A stretch of DNA of 64,000 bases. Source: Variovorax dokdonensis. Lineage in GTDB: Bacteria > Pseudomonadota > Gammaproteobacteria > Burkholderiales > Burkholderiaceae_C. Of the stretch, positions 35,858 through 45,163 are shown in pieces. Within the stretch, counting starts at the first letter, position 1. Each line of letters starts with the position of its first letter. The stretch covers positions 1 through 64,000 of the forward strand of contig NZ_JASZYV010000005.1 in assembly GCF_030316895.1 (NCBI RefSeq), read 5' to 3'. The notes under the pieces are model-generated. The model ran no database searches, had not been told where the DNA came from, and was given only the letters and a program-made list of their open reading frames with translations. The translations under genes and the position numbers were made by a program.

Positions 35858-36214
35858 ATGACCGGTTCCATCCGCTCCAATTCCGTTCGTCGCATGCTCG
35901 GCGTGAGCGCTCTGTTCCTGTTGGGCGCCGCCGCTGCGCAGGCTGAAACCTACGAAGGTGTCCATTCCATTTCCGGCGCCGTCTCGCGTGCCGACGTGCA
36001 GGCGCAGGCTGTCGCCGCGGCGCATGACCCGATGTGGAACGTGCCTTCGGCTTCGCGCGTCGCTCCGGCCATGCCCAATCCCACCAGCCGTTCCATCGTG
36101 CAGGCAGAAGCGGTGCGCGCGGCAGCGGAGTTCCGCAGTGGCGAGGTCGACCCGTCTGCCGGCGGCACACCGGCCGCCTATTCCAACCGCTCGGCTTCGA
36201 GCAACCAGCTGTGA
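35858..36214 (+). CDS. DUF4148-type small secreted protein 3
   Basis: Predicted periplasmic protein (118 aa). A signal peptide (about 1-29) is followed by AETYEGVHSISG, as in the paralogues at 9573 and 9996. Two related units follow: RADVQAQAVAAAHDP and the IVQAEAVRAAAEF repeat. The ribosome-binding site lies inside a perfect inverted repeat. It precedes a Spy-like lipoprotein gene by 11 bases, suggesting shared transcription with the envelope-stress genes. Function unknown. Confidence 0.83.
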   Translation: MTGSIRSNSVRRMLGVSALFLLGAAAAQAETYEGVHSISGAVSRADVQAQAVAAAHDPMWNVPSASRVAPAMPNPTSRSIVQAEAVRAAAEFRSGEVDPSAGGTPAAYSNRSASSNQL

Positions 36215-36225
36215 GCGGAGGCCCT

Positions 36226-36690
36226 ATGCGTCGCTGGTTGCGCAAAAGCGTTCTCGCAGTGGCCGGCTCGGCCGTCGTCATGGGCAGCCTGGCGGGCTGT
36301 TCCATGGCTCGCCACAGCGAAGAAGATCGCGCCCAATGGCGCGCCCGCATCGTGGAAAAGGTGGCCGATCGGCTCGATCTGGACGCCACGCAGCGCGACA
36401 AACTCGAAGCGCTGGCCCAGAAGCTGCAGGCGCAACGCATGGCCGTGCGCGCAGCGGGCGGCAGCGGCGAGCCTCGCGCCCAGGTCGAAGCCTTGCTGGC
36501 CGGCGCCCGTTTCGACCAGGCGGCCGCCCAGCGACTGGTCGACGAAAAGACCCAGGCCGTGCGCGTCGGCAGTACCGAGGTGATCGCGGCAACCGCAGCG
36601 TTCTATGACAGCCTGAACCCCGCGCAGCAGCAGAAGGTGCGCGAGTTCATCGAGCGGCGTGGACACGGGCGCTGGAGCCGACATGGCTGA
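36226..36690 (+). CDS. Spy/CpxP-like periplasmic lipoprotein
   Basis: Small all-helical lipoprotein (154 aa). The lipobox GSLAGC places the lipid Cys at about residue 25. Two LTxxQ-like motifs are visible (LDATQRDKL and LNPAQQQKV), the mark of Spy/CpxP and related metal-sensing proteins. These act as periplasmic chaperones or stress sensors that damp a two-component system. A response regulator and kinase follow two genes later. The start is ATG at 36226. The DUF4260 gene overlaps its stop. Confidence 0.82.
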   Translation: MRRWLRKSVLAVAGSAVVMGSLAGCSMARHSEEDRAQWRARIVEKVADRLDLDATQRDKLEALAQKLQAQRMAVRAAGGSGEPRAQVEALLAGARFDQAAAQRLVDEKTQAVRVGSTEVIAATAAFYDSLNPAQQQKVREFIERRGHGRWSRHG

Positions 36691-37162
36691 AGCCGCCGAC
36701 TGGCGCGCGGGGACGGGCGCGACGCGAACCGGGGGGCCTCGCCTCATCACGACGCGCCGCCCGGCAGAGCCGGCTGCGCTGGGCGCCACGAGCGCAGGTG
36801 TGCGCATGCTGCTTCGCGCAGAAGGCCTCGCACTTCTGATTGGCGCGCTGGCGCTCTATGCGCAGTTCGGGGCGGGGTGGGGCGTCTTTGCCGCCGCGTT
36901 CTTGTTGCCTGACCTCGCGCTGCTGGCCTATCTGGCGGGGCCTCGCATTGGGGCGATGGCCTACAACGCCACCCACAGCACGCTCGGACCGCTGGCTTGT
37001 GCCGCCGCGGGCGCGCTGACGGCGTCGCCCGTGCTTGTTGCGGCTGGCCTGGTCTGGGCGGCGCACGTGGGGCTGGATCGGGCGTTGGGCTTCGGCCTGA
37101 AATACTGGCGAGGCTTTGCAAGCACCCATCTCGGCCAGATCGGAAGGCCAGACCCTTGGTGA
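36683..37162 (+). CDS. DUF4260-family membrane protein
   Basis: Small membrane protein (159 aa). After a 45-residue polar N-terminus come three or four hydrophobic helices (LLRAEGLALLIGALALYAQF, the FLLPDLALLAYLAGP segment, GPLACAAAGALTASPVLVAAG). It ends in a conserved-looking WAAHVGLDRALGFGLKYW. That layout matches DUF4260; the extra N-terminus may be wrong, with ATG at the 50th codon a good alternative. Function unknown. It sits between the Spy-like gene and the two-component genes. Confidence 0.75.
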   Translation: MAEAADWRAGTGATRTGGPRLITTRRPAEPAALGATSAGVRMLLRAEGLALLIGALALYAQFGAGWGVFAAAFLLPDLALLAYLAGPRIGAMAYNATHSTLGPLACAAAGALTASPVLVAAGLVWAAHVGLDRALGFGLKYWRGFASTHLGQIGRPDPW

Positions 37163-37206
37163 TGACTCGACGAGACGACGGGCCGCCGCTGACCGAGAAT
37201 CGCGGC

Positions 37207-37908
37207 ATGCCCCGCATCCTGCTGATCGACGACGACGAGGAACTTGCGCCGCCGCTTGCGGCCTACTTTGCGCGTTTCGACTGCCAGCTCGAAGCGGCTG
37301 TGCGCCCCAGCGAAGGTTTGGCTCGCCTGCACGCCACGCACTACGACGCAGCCATCCTGGACGTCATGCTGCCCGAGATGGACGGCTTTGCCCTGTGCCG
37401 CGAGATTCGTCGCACCAGCGACATCCCCATCATCATGCTGACCGCACGCGGCGAAGTCATGGACCGGGTGGTCGGTCTCGAACTGGGCGCCGACGACTAT
37501 CTGCCAAAGCCCTTCGAGCCCCGGGAATTGGTGGCGCGGGTCCAGACCATCCTGCGCCGCCAGCGCATCGTGCCGGCGACGCCGGTCGTGGTGGCAAGCG
37601 CGCGGCGCGCGGAGTTCGACGGCCTGTGCATCGACCTCGACCGCCGCGAGGTGCTTCGGCATGGCGCGCGCGTGGAGCTCACCGGCACGGAATTCGAGTT
37701 GCTGGCGATGCTGGCAGCTGAACCAGGCAAGGTGTTCAGCCGCGATGACATCCTCAATCGCCTGCGGGGCCACGAGGCCGAGCTGTATTCGCGCGCGGTC
37801 GACATTGTCGTCAGCCGGTTGCGCCGCAAGCTCGAGCCGCTCGACTGCATCAAGACGTTGCGCAACGCCGGCTACACGCTGGCGCTGGGCCGGAGCGAAT
37901 CGGCGTGA
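37207..37908 (+). CDS. OmpR-family response regulator
   Basis: Response regulator (233 aa). The receiver domain has acidic residues at 8-10, the phosphoacceptor Asp52 in AILDVMLPEMDG and the late PKPFEPRELVA Lys. The C-terminal winged helix (about 135-228) includes LTGTEFELLAMLAAEPGKVF and RAVDIVVSRLRRKLEP. Closest in style to CpxR/OmpR. The start is ATG at 37207, although the frame is open far upstream. Its stop overlaps the kinase start (GTGA). Likely partner of the kinase and regulator of the Spy-like gene. Confidence 0.93.
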   Translation: MPRILLIDDDEELAPPLAAYFARFDCQLEAAVRPSEGLARLHATHYDAAILDVMLPEMDGFALCREIRRTSDIPIIMLTARGEVMDRVVGLELGADDYLPKPFEPRELVARVQTILRRQRIVPATPVVVASARRAEFDGLCIDLDRREVLRHGARVELTGTEFELLAMLAAEPGKVFSRDDILNRLRGHEAELYSRAVDIVVSRLRRKLEPLDCIKTLRNAGYTLALGRSESA

Positions 37909-39353
37909 TCAAGGACTGGCGCCAGCGATGCGTCGCCCACATGGTGCACCAGCGGGCGCGCCAGCTCGCATGGCGCCGGCGCTGGCGGCATTCATTGCGC
38001 CTGCGGCTGGTGACGCTGTTTCTCATCCTTGCACTGGCGATGGCGGCCGCCTTCGTGATGGGCATGCGCGGCGTGTTCGCCAGCGGCTGGCGTGACGTCG
38101 GCATTCCGCTGGTGGGCGACTACGTGAGCCGGCTGGCCGCCGAGGTGGGCGATCCGCCGAGCATCGAGCGCGCCCGGGCGCTCTCCGAGCGTCTGCCGAT
38201 TTCGGTGCGCATCACCGGACCGCGGATCAATTGGGACTCGCACCCCGAGCCCATTGGCATGGACGATGGCTGGGAGCGCAACAAGCGCGACCTGCTCACC
38301 CGCACCACATCGGATGGTCACCGGATTCGCTTCGGCCTTGGCCCCATGCCTTGGGAGCGCGGTCCTGGCCGCGTGGTGTGGCTGACGCTCGGCATGTTGC
38401 TCCTGTTCGAGCTTGCCGCCTATGCCATCGTGCGGCGCCTGCTGCGCCCGCTCGACGACATCGGCGCCGGCGCCGAACGATTCGGCCGCGGCCAGTTCGA
38501 CGAGCCGATCCCGATCCGGCGCAACGACGAGCTGGGCGACCTTGGCGAGCGCATCAATACCATGGCGCGCGACATCCACGCCATGCTGGACGCCAAGCGC
38601 GGGCTGTTGCTGGCGCTGTCCCATGAGCTTCGTTCGCCGCTCACGCGCGCGAGACTCAATGCCGAATTGCTGCCGGCCAACGCAGAGGGCGAAGCCGAGC
38701 GTGCTGCACTGCTGCGCGACCTCAACCTGATGCGCGACCTGATCAGCGACCTGCTGGAAAGCGAACGTCTGTCCAGTCCGCATGCGGCATTGGTCCGCGA
38801 GCCCTTGGACATGGCGGCGGTGGTTCGCGAGGCGGTGGCGGGCCTTCCCCAGGGCGACACCGTGCGCCTGCGGCTCGCCATCGATCTGCCCGCCGTTTCG
38901 GTGGACCGTACGCGGATGCGTCTTCTGCTGCGCAACATGATTGACAACGCGCTGCGCCACGGCGGATTGGCCGCAGGCGCTGCGCAGCCGCCAGAGGTGA
39001 CGCTCCGGCGCGTTTCCCCGTCTGCGGGCGACCCTGGGCAAGACATGCTGGAGATCGAGGTTCGCGACTACGGGCCAGGCGTCGAAGAGGCGCAGATCGC
39101 CCGTCTGGCCGAGCCCTTCTATCGCAGCGACGCAGCGCGGGCGCGGGCGACCGGTGGCGTCGGGCTCGGCATGTACCTTTGCTCCTTGGTGGCGCAGGCG
39201 CACGGCGGCAGCTTCACGCTGCGCAATGCCCACCCAGGCCTTTCGGTCGTGGTCAGGCTGTCGCTTGCGCAACCGGCGGGAATGCCATCGGCGCCTACGA
39301 TGCGCGTTGGATTCCCACCAGCGAACGTCAAGCGACAGGAGACACCGACATGA
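37905..39353 (+). CDS. sensor histidine kinase
   Basis: Membrane kinase (482 aa). The first helix is at about 33-55 and the second at about 160-180, with a periplasmic domain of roughly 100 residues between. A HAMP domain follows (RRLLRPLDDIGAGAERF), then the phosphoacceptor His240 in LALSHELRSPLTRARL. The catalytic domain has RNMIDNALRHGG (N box), RDYGPGVEE (G1) and GGVGLGMYL (G2). Architecture and neighbours resemble CpxA. It starts with GTG at 37905, overlapping the regulator stop. Confidence 0.92.
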   Translation: MIKDWRQRCVAHMVHQRARQLAWRRRWRHSLRLRLVTLFLILALAMAAAFVMGMRGVFASGWRDVGIPLVGDYVSRLAAEVGDPPSIERARALSERLPISVRITGPRINWDSHPEPIGMDDGWERNKRDLLTRTTSDGHRIRFGLGPMPWERGPGRVVWLTLGMLLLFELAAYAIVRRLLRPLDDIGAGAERFGRGQFDEPIPIRRNDELGDLGERINTMARDIHAMLDAKRGLLLALSHELRSPLTRARLNAELLPANAEGEAERAALLRDLNLMRDLISDLLESERLSSPHAALVREPLDMAAVVREAVAGLPQGDTVRLRLAIDLPAVSVDRTRMRLLLRNMIDNALRHGGLAAGAAQPPEVTLRRVSPSAGDPGQDMLEIEVRDYGPGVEEAQIARLAEPFYRSDAARARATGGVGLGMYLCSLVAQAHGGSFTLRNAHPGLSVVVRLSLAQPAGMPSAPTMRVGFPPANVKRQETPT

Positions 39354-40396
39354 GCACCGCCAACATTGCATCCGTCAACCATCAGGTCCGCTTGGCCCGC
39401 AGGCCCAAGGGCATGCCCGTGGCCGAGGACTGGTCCTTCACCGAGGAACCCGTGAGCTCGGTCGCCGATGGCGGTGTGCTGGTACAGACCTTGTCGCTCT
39501 CGCTCGACCCTGCCATGCGCGGCTGGATGAACGAGGGCAAGAGCTACATCCCGCCGGTCGGCTTGGGCGAGGTCATGCGCGCCGGCGGCGTCGGGCGCGT
39601 GGCCGCGTCCGCGCATCCTGCGTTTGCCGTTGGCGACATGGTCTACGGCACTCTGGGCGTTCAGGAATATGCGCTCATCCCCAAGGAAGCCGTGGCGCGT
39701 TCGGGGCTGGCAAAGATCGACCTCGCGGCCGGCAGTGTCGGTCAATGGCTCAACGTGTTGGGCATGCCGGGCATGACGGCCTATTTCGGGCTGATGGACA
39801 TCGGACTGCCGCTCCCAGGCCAGACGCTGGTGGTGTCTGGCGCGGCGGGCGCTGTGGGGCAGACCGTCGGGCAGCTGGCCAAGATCAAGGGCTGCAGGGT
39901 GGTCGGCATTGCCGGCGGCGCTGCCAAGTGCGACTGGGTCGTCAAGGAGCTCGGCTTCGACGCCTGCATCGACTACAAGGCCGGCGAGGCCGCGGTGCGC
40001 GAAGGGCTCAAGGCGCATTGCCCGCAAGGCGTGGACATCTACTTCGACAACGTCGGCGGCGACATCCTCGATGCGGTGCTTGCGCGCCTGGCCCGCGGAG
40101 CACGCATCATCATCTGCGGTGCGATCAGCCAGTACAACAACACGACGCCGGTCCAGGGTCCGAAGAACTACCTGAGCCTGCTGGTCCATCGTGCGAGCAT
40201 GAAGGGCATGGTGGTCTTCGACTATGCGGACCGCTATCCGCAAGCCGTGGCCGAGTTGTCCGGCTATTTGCGCGATGGGCGCATGACCAGCCGCGAGGAT
40301 GTGGTCGACGGCGGCGTGGCCGCCTTCCCGGACGCATTGCTGCGTCTGTTCGAGGGCAAGAACTTCGGCAAGCTGATCCTCAAGGTTGCCGACTGA
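39350..40396 (+). CDS. NADP-dependent oxidoreductase (leukotriene B4 dehydrogenase-like MDR)
   Basis: Medium-chain dehydrogenase/reductase without zinc site (348 aa). It has the signature DPAMRGWMN, the coenzyme-binding SGAAGAVGQTVGQLAKIKGC and the DNVGGDILDAVLARLA segment, as in the PTGR/YncB/curA family of 2-alkenal or enone reductases. The ATG overlaps the stop of the kinase gene. Relation to the two-component genes is unclear; it may simply be a downstream passenger. Confidence 0.92.
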   Translation: MSTANIASVNHQVRLARRPKGMPVAEDWSFTEEPVSSVADGGVLVQTLSLSLDPAMRGWMNEGKSYIPPVGLGEVMRAGGVGRVAASAHPAFAVGDMVYGTLGVQEYALIPKEAVARSGLAKIDLAAGSVGQWLNVLGMPGMTAYFGLMDIGLPLPGQTLVVSGAAGAVGQTVGQLAKIKGCRVVGIAGGAAKCDWVVKELGFDACIDYKAGEAAVREGLKAHCPQGVDIYFDNVGGDILDAVLARLARGARIIICGAISQYNNTTPVQGPKNYLSLLVHRASMKGMVVFDYADRYPQAVAELSGYLRDGRMTSREDVVDGGVAAFPDALLRLFEGKNFGKLILKVAD

Positions 40397-40432
40397 ACGG
40401 AACGGCAAGCCGCCCCGGTGCGCTTCTTCGGG

Positions 40433-41314
40433 TCAGCGCGCCCGGGTTCCGAGCACGGCGGCGAAGATGATCAGCGCCGCCGCGATGCCGATGGAGGCGC
40501 TAAGCGGCCTTCCCGTGACCAGCAACAGCATGGCGGTTGATGCCAGCGGCGTGATGTAGCTCAAGATGCCGATCTGCCTCGCGTCGCCGCCCTTGAGCGC
40601 CTTGTCCCAAAGGTAGAACGCCGCGCCCAGCGGGCCCAAGCCACACAAGACGAGCAGCGCAGCGTCTTGGCCGCCAAGCTGCACCCTGGGTTCCACCAGC
40701 ACATGGCAGACGAGCGAGAGAAGCCCGGAAACGAGGCCGAACAGGCCGATCGCAGCCGTCGGAAAGTGGGGCACCCGCTTCGTCCACAGTGAATAGCTCG
40801 CCCAGATGAAAGCGGAGCCCAGCGCGGGCGCAAACCCCCAAAGCGACTGCCCGGCCTCGATGGCGCCGCCGCCGCGCGCCGACAGGATGGCGATCGCTGC
40901 GCCGGCAAAGCCGAGCAGGGCGGCCAGGATGTGTGCGGGACGCAAGCGAACACCGGGCAGCAACCATGGGGCGAGCACCACGATGAACAGCGGCCAGAGG
41001 TAGTTCACCAGATTGGCTTCCACGGGCGGCGCAATACGCAGCGCGATGAAGAGCAGGAAGTGAAATCCAAAAAGGCCATACACACCCAGCGCCAGCGTGC
41101 GGGCAGGAACCTTCCAGGCAGAGCGATCGCGCAGTACCAGTGGCCAACTCAGCACGCTGCCAACAACCAGTGAGGCACCCGTCAGCAGGAAGGGCGGCAG
41201 ATGCGCCAGCGCCGTGCCCAGCGAGGCCAGCGTTGCCCATAGCGCGATGGCGCCTAGGGCGTAGAGCGTGGAGGCGCGAGCATCGGCGCTCGCCAAGGCA
41301 GAGGGCGCGCTCAA
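40433..41314 (-). CDS. EamA/DMT-family transporter
   Basis: Inner-membrane protein (293 aa) with about ten hydrophobic helices in two EamA repeats (LYALGAIALWATLASLGTAL and the GSAFIWASYSLWTKRVP half). Such transporters export metabolites or amino acids; this one resembles the YddG-like aromatic exporters in its N-terminal pattern. It overlaps the acyl-CoA synthetase gene by four bases. Substrate unknown. Confidence 0.87.
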   Translation of the reverse strand: MSAPSALASADARASTLYALGAIALWATLASLGTALAHLPPFLLTGASLVVGSVLSWPLVLRDRSAWKVPARTLALGVYGLFGFHFLLFIALRIAPPVEANLVNYLWPLFIVVLAPWLLPGVRLRPAHILAALLGFAGAAIAILSARGGGAIEAGQSLWGFAPALGSAFIWASYSLWTKRVPHFPTAAIGLFGLVSGLLSLVCHVLVEPRVQLGGQDAALLVLCGLGPLGAAFYLWDKALKGGDARQIGILSYITPLASTAMLLLVTGRPLSASIGIAAALIIFAAVLGTRAR

Positions 41315-42870
41315 CTTGAAGCGGCGGTCAAGCGATCGCGCAGCTCTCGCTTGAGCACCTTGCCGATGGCGCTGCGCGGCAGTTCGTCGGTGAAGACCAG
41401 TCGAGTGATCCGCTGGGTCTTACCCACTCGCGCATTGACCCATTCCCGCAGCGCCTCGGTTTCGATGGCGGCGCCTGGCTTGAGCACCACGAATGCGGCT
41501 GGCGTTTCACCCCATTCGGCGCTGGGCACGCCAACCACCGAAGCGTCTGCCACAGCGGCATGCTCGCGCAACACGCTTTCCAGGTCGCTCGGATAGATGT
41601 TGAAGCCGCCGCTGATGATCATGTCTTTGCGGCGGTCGAACAGGCTGAGAAAGCCGTCGGCGTCGAATCGGGCGATGTCGCCGGTGCGGATGAAGCGCTT
41701 GCCAGCGGCGTCGAACCACTCGGCCTCGCGTGTCTTCTCGGGCTGCTTGTTGTAGCCCACCATCATGCCGGCCGAATGGCCCACCACTTCGCCCGATTCG
41801 CCGGCCGCGACCTCACGACCGGCCTCGTCGATCAGCCGCACGTCGCTGCCCTCGGCGGGCTTGCCGACTGTGTGCAGCTTGTCCGGATGAAGGTGCGCAT
41901 CGAGGATGCAGCTACCGCCACCTTCAGTCATGCCGTAGAACTCGGTGAGGCCGCCAGGCCAGCGTGCCAGCACGTCCGCTTTCAGTGCGGCAGAGAAAGG
42001 GGCGCTGGTGCAAAACTTGGCCTGAAAGGACGACAGGTCGAACTGATCGAACTGCGGATGTGACATGAGGCGCTGGTATTGCACCGGCACCAGCATCGTG
42101 TGGGTGACTCGCAGGTCCTGCGCCAATTGCAGATAGCGGCCGGCATCGAACTTGGGCATGAGCACCACGCAGCCGCCGAAAGCCACGGTGGGGAAGAACA
42201 CGACCAGCGTTGTGTTGGAGTACAGGGGCGTCGACAGCAGCGTCACCGATTCGGGGCCATAGCCATACTTGGCGCCTCGCTTGATGTGCGCCCAGCGCAT
42301 GCCATGGCCCTGGACGACGCCTTTGGGCTCACCGGTCGTGCCGGAGGAATAGATGATGTTGAACGCCGTGGTCGGCGTGATCTGCGGTGAGTCCGGGCAT
42401 TCGCCTTCGGGCGCCAGCCCGTCGGCAAGCGCAACGGTGCCGGCTTCGGTCGATCCATCCAGCCCAATGCGAGCGATCTCGCCAGGCACTTCGCTCAACA
42501 AGGCGCGCGTTGATGCGTCGGTGAACAGGAGCCGTGCTCCGGCATCCTCGACCATGCGTCTGAGGCTGGCGGGCGTCGACCCGGGCGCCAGGGGTGCCAC
42601 CGCCACACCTGCGCGCAATGCGCCCAGAAAAACGCTGGCGTAGGCGACGGAAGATGCCGCGCAGATCGCGATGGAATCGCCAACGACAAGACCGGCTTTC
42701 TGCAATCCGCACGCGACCTGATCCATGCGGCGATCGAGTTCGGCCCAGGTCAAGCTTTGCTGTTCGTCGCGGAATGCCAGCGCATCGGGGCGTTGGCGGG
42801 CGTGCAGCTTCACCAGATCGGCCACAAGGCCAAAGTCTTGCGCGATGAGTTGCGAAGCGGAATCGGTCAT
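41311..42870 (-). CDS. AMP-dependent acyl-CoA synthetase/ligase
   Basis: Class I adenylate-forming enzyme (519 aa). The P-loop-like YSSGTTGEPKGVVQGH, the core EFYGMTEGGG, RTGDIARFDADGFLSLFDRRKDMI and the late catalytic Lys in RSAIGKVLKREL are all present. It activates a fatty or aromatic acid to the acyl-CoA; the subgroup is close to long-chain/benzoate-type ligases but not assigned. The start is at 42870 after a GGAGG site; the frame is open further upstream. It lies downstream of lipA with 74 bases between. Confidence 0.92.
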   Translation of the reverse strand: MTDSASQLIAQDFGLVADLVKLHARQRPDALAFRDEQQSLTWAELDRRMDQVACGLQKAGLVVGDSIAICAASSVAYASVFLGALRAGVAVAPLAPGSTPASLRRMVEDAGARLLFTDASTRALLSEVPGEIARIGLDGSTEAGTVALADGLAPEGECPDSPQITPTTAFNIIYSSGTTGEPKGVVQGHGMRWAHIKRGAKYGYGPESVTLLSTPLYSNTTLVVFFPTVAFGGCVVLMPKFDAGRYLQLAQDLRVTHTMLVPVQYQRLMSHPQFDQFDLSSFQAKFCTSAPFSAALKADVLARWPGGLTEFYGMTEGGGSCILDAHLHPDKLHTVGKPAEGSDVRLIDEAGREVAAGESGEVVGHSAGMMVGYNKQPEKTREAEWFDAAGKRFIRTGDIARFDADGFLSLFDRRKDMIISGGFNIYPSDLESVLREHAAVADASVVGVPSAEWGETPAAFVVLKPGAAIETEALREWVNARVGKTQRITRLVFTDELPRSAIGKVLKRELRDRLTAASS

Positions 42871-42944
42871 TGCGGCAAGCCTCCCTATCAATACAGATGC
42901 CGCATTTGAATATATCGCACGCCCCAGCGTGCGCCGAGTGCAGG

Positions 42945-43925
42945 TCAGACGCCTGCGGCGTGCGCCTGCTCGTCGGCGTGATAGCTCGATCGCACCATCG
43001 CGCCCACTGCTGCGTGCGAGAAGCCCATCTTGTAGGCCTCTTCCTCGAACATCTTGAACGTGTCCGGATGAACGTAGCGGCGCACCGGCAGATGGCTGTT
43101 GCTGGGTGCCAGATATTGGCCGATGGTCAGCATGTCGATGTCGTGGGCGCGCATCTCGCGCATGACCTGCAGGATCTCTTCGTCCGTCTCGCCAAGGCCG
43201 ACCATGATGCCGCTCTTCGTGGGCACGTTCGGATGCAGGGCCTTGAACTTCTTGAGCAGGTTCAGGCTGAACTGGTAGTCCGAACCTGGCCGCGCTTCCT
43301 TGTACAGGCGCGGGATGGTCTCGAGGTTGTGGTTCATCACATCCGGCGGAGCGGCCTTGAGGATCTCGAGCGCGCGATCGTCGCGGCCCCGGAAATCGGG
43401 CACGAGGATCTCGATCTGCGTGGTCGGCGACAGCTCGCGCACATGGCGGATGCAATCGACGAAGTGTCCGCTGCCACCGTCGCGCAGATCGTCGCGGTCC
43501 ACGCTGGTGATGACCACGTACTTCAGTCGCAGCGCCGCAATGGTACGAGCCAGGTTGAGCGGTTCATCCTTGTCCAGGGGATCAGGGCGGCCGTGCCCCA
43601 CGTCGCAGAACGGGCAGCGCCGCGTGCACTTGTCACCCATGATCATGAAGGTCGCAGTGCCCTTGCCGAAGCATTCGCCGATGTTCGGGCAAGACGCTTC
43701 CTCGCACACGGTGTGCAGGTTGCTCTCGCGCAGGATCTTCTTGATCTCGTAGAAGCGGGTGGTGGGGCTGCCCGCCCGCACGCGGATCCATTCGGGCTTC
43801 TTGAGCACTTCTCCTTGCTCGACCTTGATCGGAATGCGCGACAGCTTGGCCGCGGCCTTCTGCTTGGCCAGCGGGTTGTAGCTTTCGGCGCTTTGCGCTT
43901 CGCGGACGACTTCGGACGTGCTCAT
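42945..43925 (-). CDS. lipA: lipoyl synthase
   Basis: Radical-SAM enzyme (326 aa) that inserts two sulfurs into octanoyl groups to make lipoate. The auxiliary cluster cysteines are in [12 protein letters not shown], and the radical-SAM CxxxCxxC is [17 protein letters not shown] near the end holds the conserved Arg-Ser-Ser-Tyr, although followed by a slightly different tail. It is 85 bases downstream of lipB on the same strand. Confidence 0.97.
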   Translation of the reverse strand: MSTSEVVREAQSAESYNPLAKQKAAAKLSRIPIKVEQGEVLKKPEWIRVRAGSPTTRFYEIKKILRESNLHTVCEEASCPNIGECFGKGTATFMIMGDKCTRRCPFCDVGHGRPDPLDKDEPLNLARTIAALRLKYVVITSVDRDDLRDGGSGHFVDCIRHVRELSPTTQIEILVPDFRGRDDRALEILKAAPPDVMNHNLETIPRLYKEARPGSDYQFSLNLLKKFKALHPNVPTKSGIMVGLGETDEEILQVMREMRAHDIDMLTIGQYLAPSNSHLPVRRYVHPDTFKMFEEEAYKMGFSHAAVGAMVRSSYHADEQAHAAGV

Positions 43926-44010
43926 GATGAATGGCCTTCGTGCTTCGCAGTGCGCTGCGAGCTTCCTTCAAACAGGCTGCAAGCAGCCGGACTCGGGCTG
44001 GTGAGGGGAT

Positions 44011-44706
44011 TCACGGTGCCAGGTAGGCCAGCAGCTTGCGGCACATGACCAGCGCTGCCTCCTCCGGGTCAACCCGAACCCCGATTGTAGAAAGGTCGAC
44101 CGTTTTCAGCCCGCTGTAACCGCAAGGGTTGATCCGGCCGAAGGGTTCAAGGTCCATCGCCACGTTGAGCGCGACGCCGTGGTAAGTGCAGTGGCGGCTG
44201 ACCTTGATGCCCAGCGCGGCAATCTTGCCAAGACCCTGGAACGGGTCGTCCGGACGGGCCGGGCCAGCCAGCGCCGCATGAGAGAAAGGATCTTCCAGGC
44301 GCACGTAAATGCCGGGTGCGCCTGCGACGCGGTGGCCGGTCACGCCGAAATGGTCCAGCGTACGGATCACCGATTCCTCGATGCGGTAGACGTACTCCTT
44401 GACGAAATAGCCGGCGCGTCGCAGGTCGATGAGCGGGTACGCCACCACTTGCCCGGGTCCATGGTAGGTCACCTGGCCGCCGCGGTCGGTCTGGACGACG
44501 GGAATATCGCCTGGGGCAAGAAGGTGCCCGGCCTTCCCGGCCAGACCTTGGGTGAACACCGGGGCATGTTCGCAGAGCCATATCTGGTCGGGCTCGTCGG
44601 CGCCGCGGCCAAGCGTGAACGTGCGCATGGCGCTCCACGTCGCTTGATAGTCGACGCGGTCGAGTCGTCGGACTTGCACGGCGCCAGGGCTGGCCTCGGC
44701 GATCAT
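44011..44706 (-). CDS. lipB: lipoyl(octanoyl) transferase
   Basis: LipB (231 aa) moves octanoyl from ACP to lipoate-dependent enzymes, the step before LipA. The [21 protein letters not shown] segment and the catalytic Lys/Cys region ([22 protein letters not shown] followed by INPCGY) are intact. It starts two bases after the ybeD-like gene, matching the conserved ybeD-lipB-lipA order. Confidence 0.96.
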   Translation of the reverse strand: MIAEASPGAVQVRRLDRVDYQATWSAMRTFTLGRGADEPDQIWLCEHAPVFTQGLAGKAGHLLAPGDIPVVQTDRGGQVTYHGPGQVVAYPLIDLRRAGYFVKEYVYRIEESVIRTLDHFGVTGHRVAGAPGIYVRLEDPFSHAALAGPARPDDPFQGLGKIAALGIKVSRHCTYHGVALNVAMDLEPFGRINPCGYSGLKTVDLSTIGVRVDPEEAALVMCRKLLAYLAP

Positions 44707-44708
44707 GG

Positions 44709-45008
44709 TCAGAGCACGACCTTCACCATCGGATGAGAGGACAGTGCGCGGTAAAGATCGTCGAGCTGCTCGCGGCTTGTCGCAGTGACGGTCACAGTCA
44801 CGCCCAGATAGTTGCCGGCCTTGCTGTCGCGCAACTCGACGCTGGCGGCATCGAACTCCGGGTCGTACTGGCGGGCGATGTGGGTCACGGCAGTCACGAA
44901 GCCCTCCACGTTCGCGCCCATCACCTTGATGGGAAACTTGGAGGGGTATTCGATGAGCGAATCCTTGCGCGGATCGCCGTCGGCGCCGGGGGGTGTGGTG
45001 GTGCTCAT
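44709..45008 (-). CDS. ybeD: YbeD/DUF493-family protein
   Basis: Small ferredoxin-fold-like protein (99 aa) of the UPF0250/YbeD family, recognised by [19 protein letters not shown], then the [32 protein letters not shown] end. It is nearly always next to lipB; an allosteric or regulatory role has been suggested, not proved. The start at 45008 was chosen by family comparison. Divergent from the atp operon. Confidence 0.93.
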   Translation of the reverse strand: MSTTTPPGADGDPRKDSLIEYPSKFPIKVMGANVEGFVTAVTHIARQYDPEFDAASVELRDSKAGNYLGVTVTVTATSREQLDDLYRALSSHPMVKVVL

Positions 45009-45089
45009 GATGGAGGTTCTCGCGTCAGTCAAACGATGGCAGATGGGGACGCAAAACGACATTCCAAGCACGCTTGATCATCATCATTC

Positions 45090-45116
45090 TTGGCGTCATG
45101 GGTTTGTACCTATAAT
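45090..45116 (+). promoter_or_regulatory. candidate promoter of the atp operon
   Basis: A perfect TATAAT lies at 45111-45116, 47 bases before atpI. The best -35 is TTGGCG (45090-45095) with a short 15-base spacer; a poorer hexamer TTCTTG at 45088 would give 17. The -10 is the firm part of the call. Confidence 0.55.
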
Positions 45117-45163
45117 CAATGGCTTTGTGAAATTTTGCAGGCACGAACGCGGGCACAACTCCA

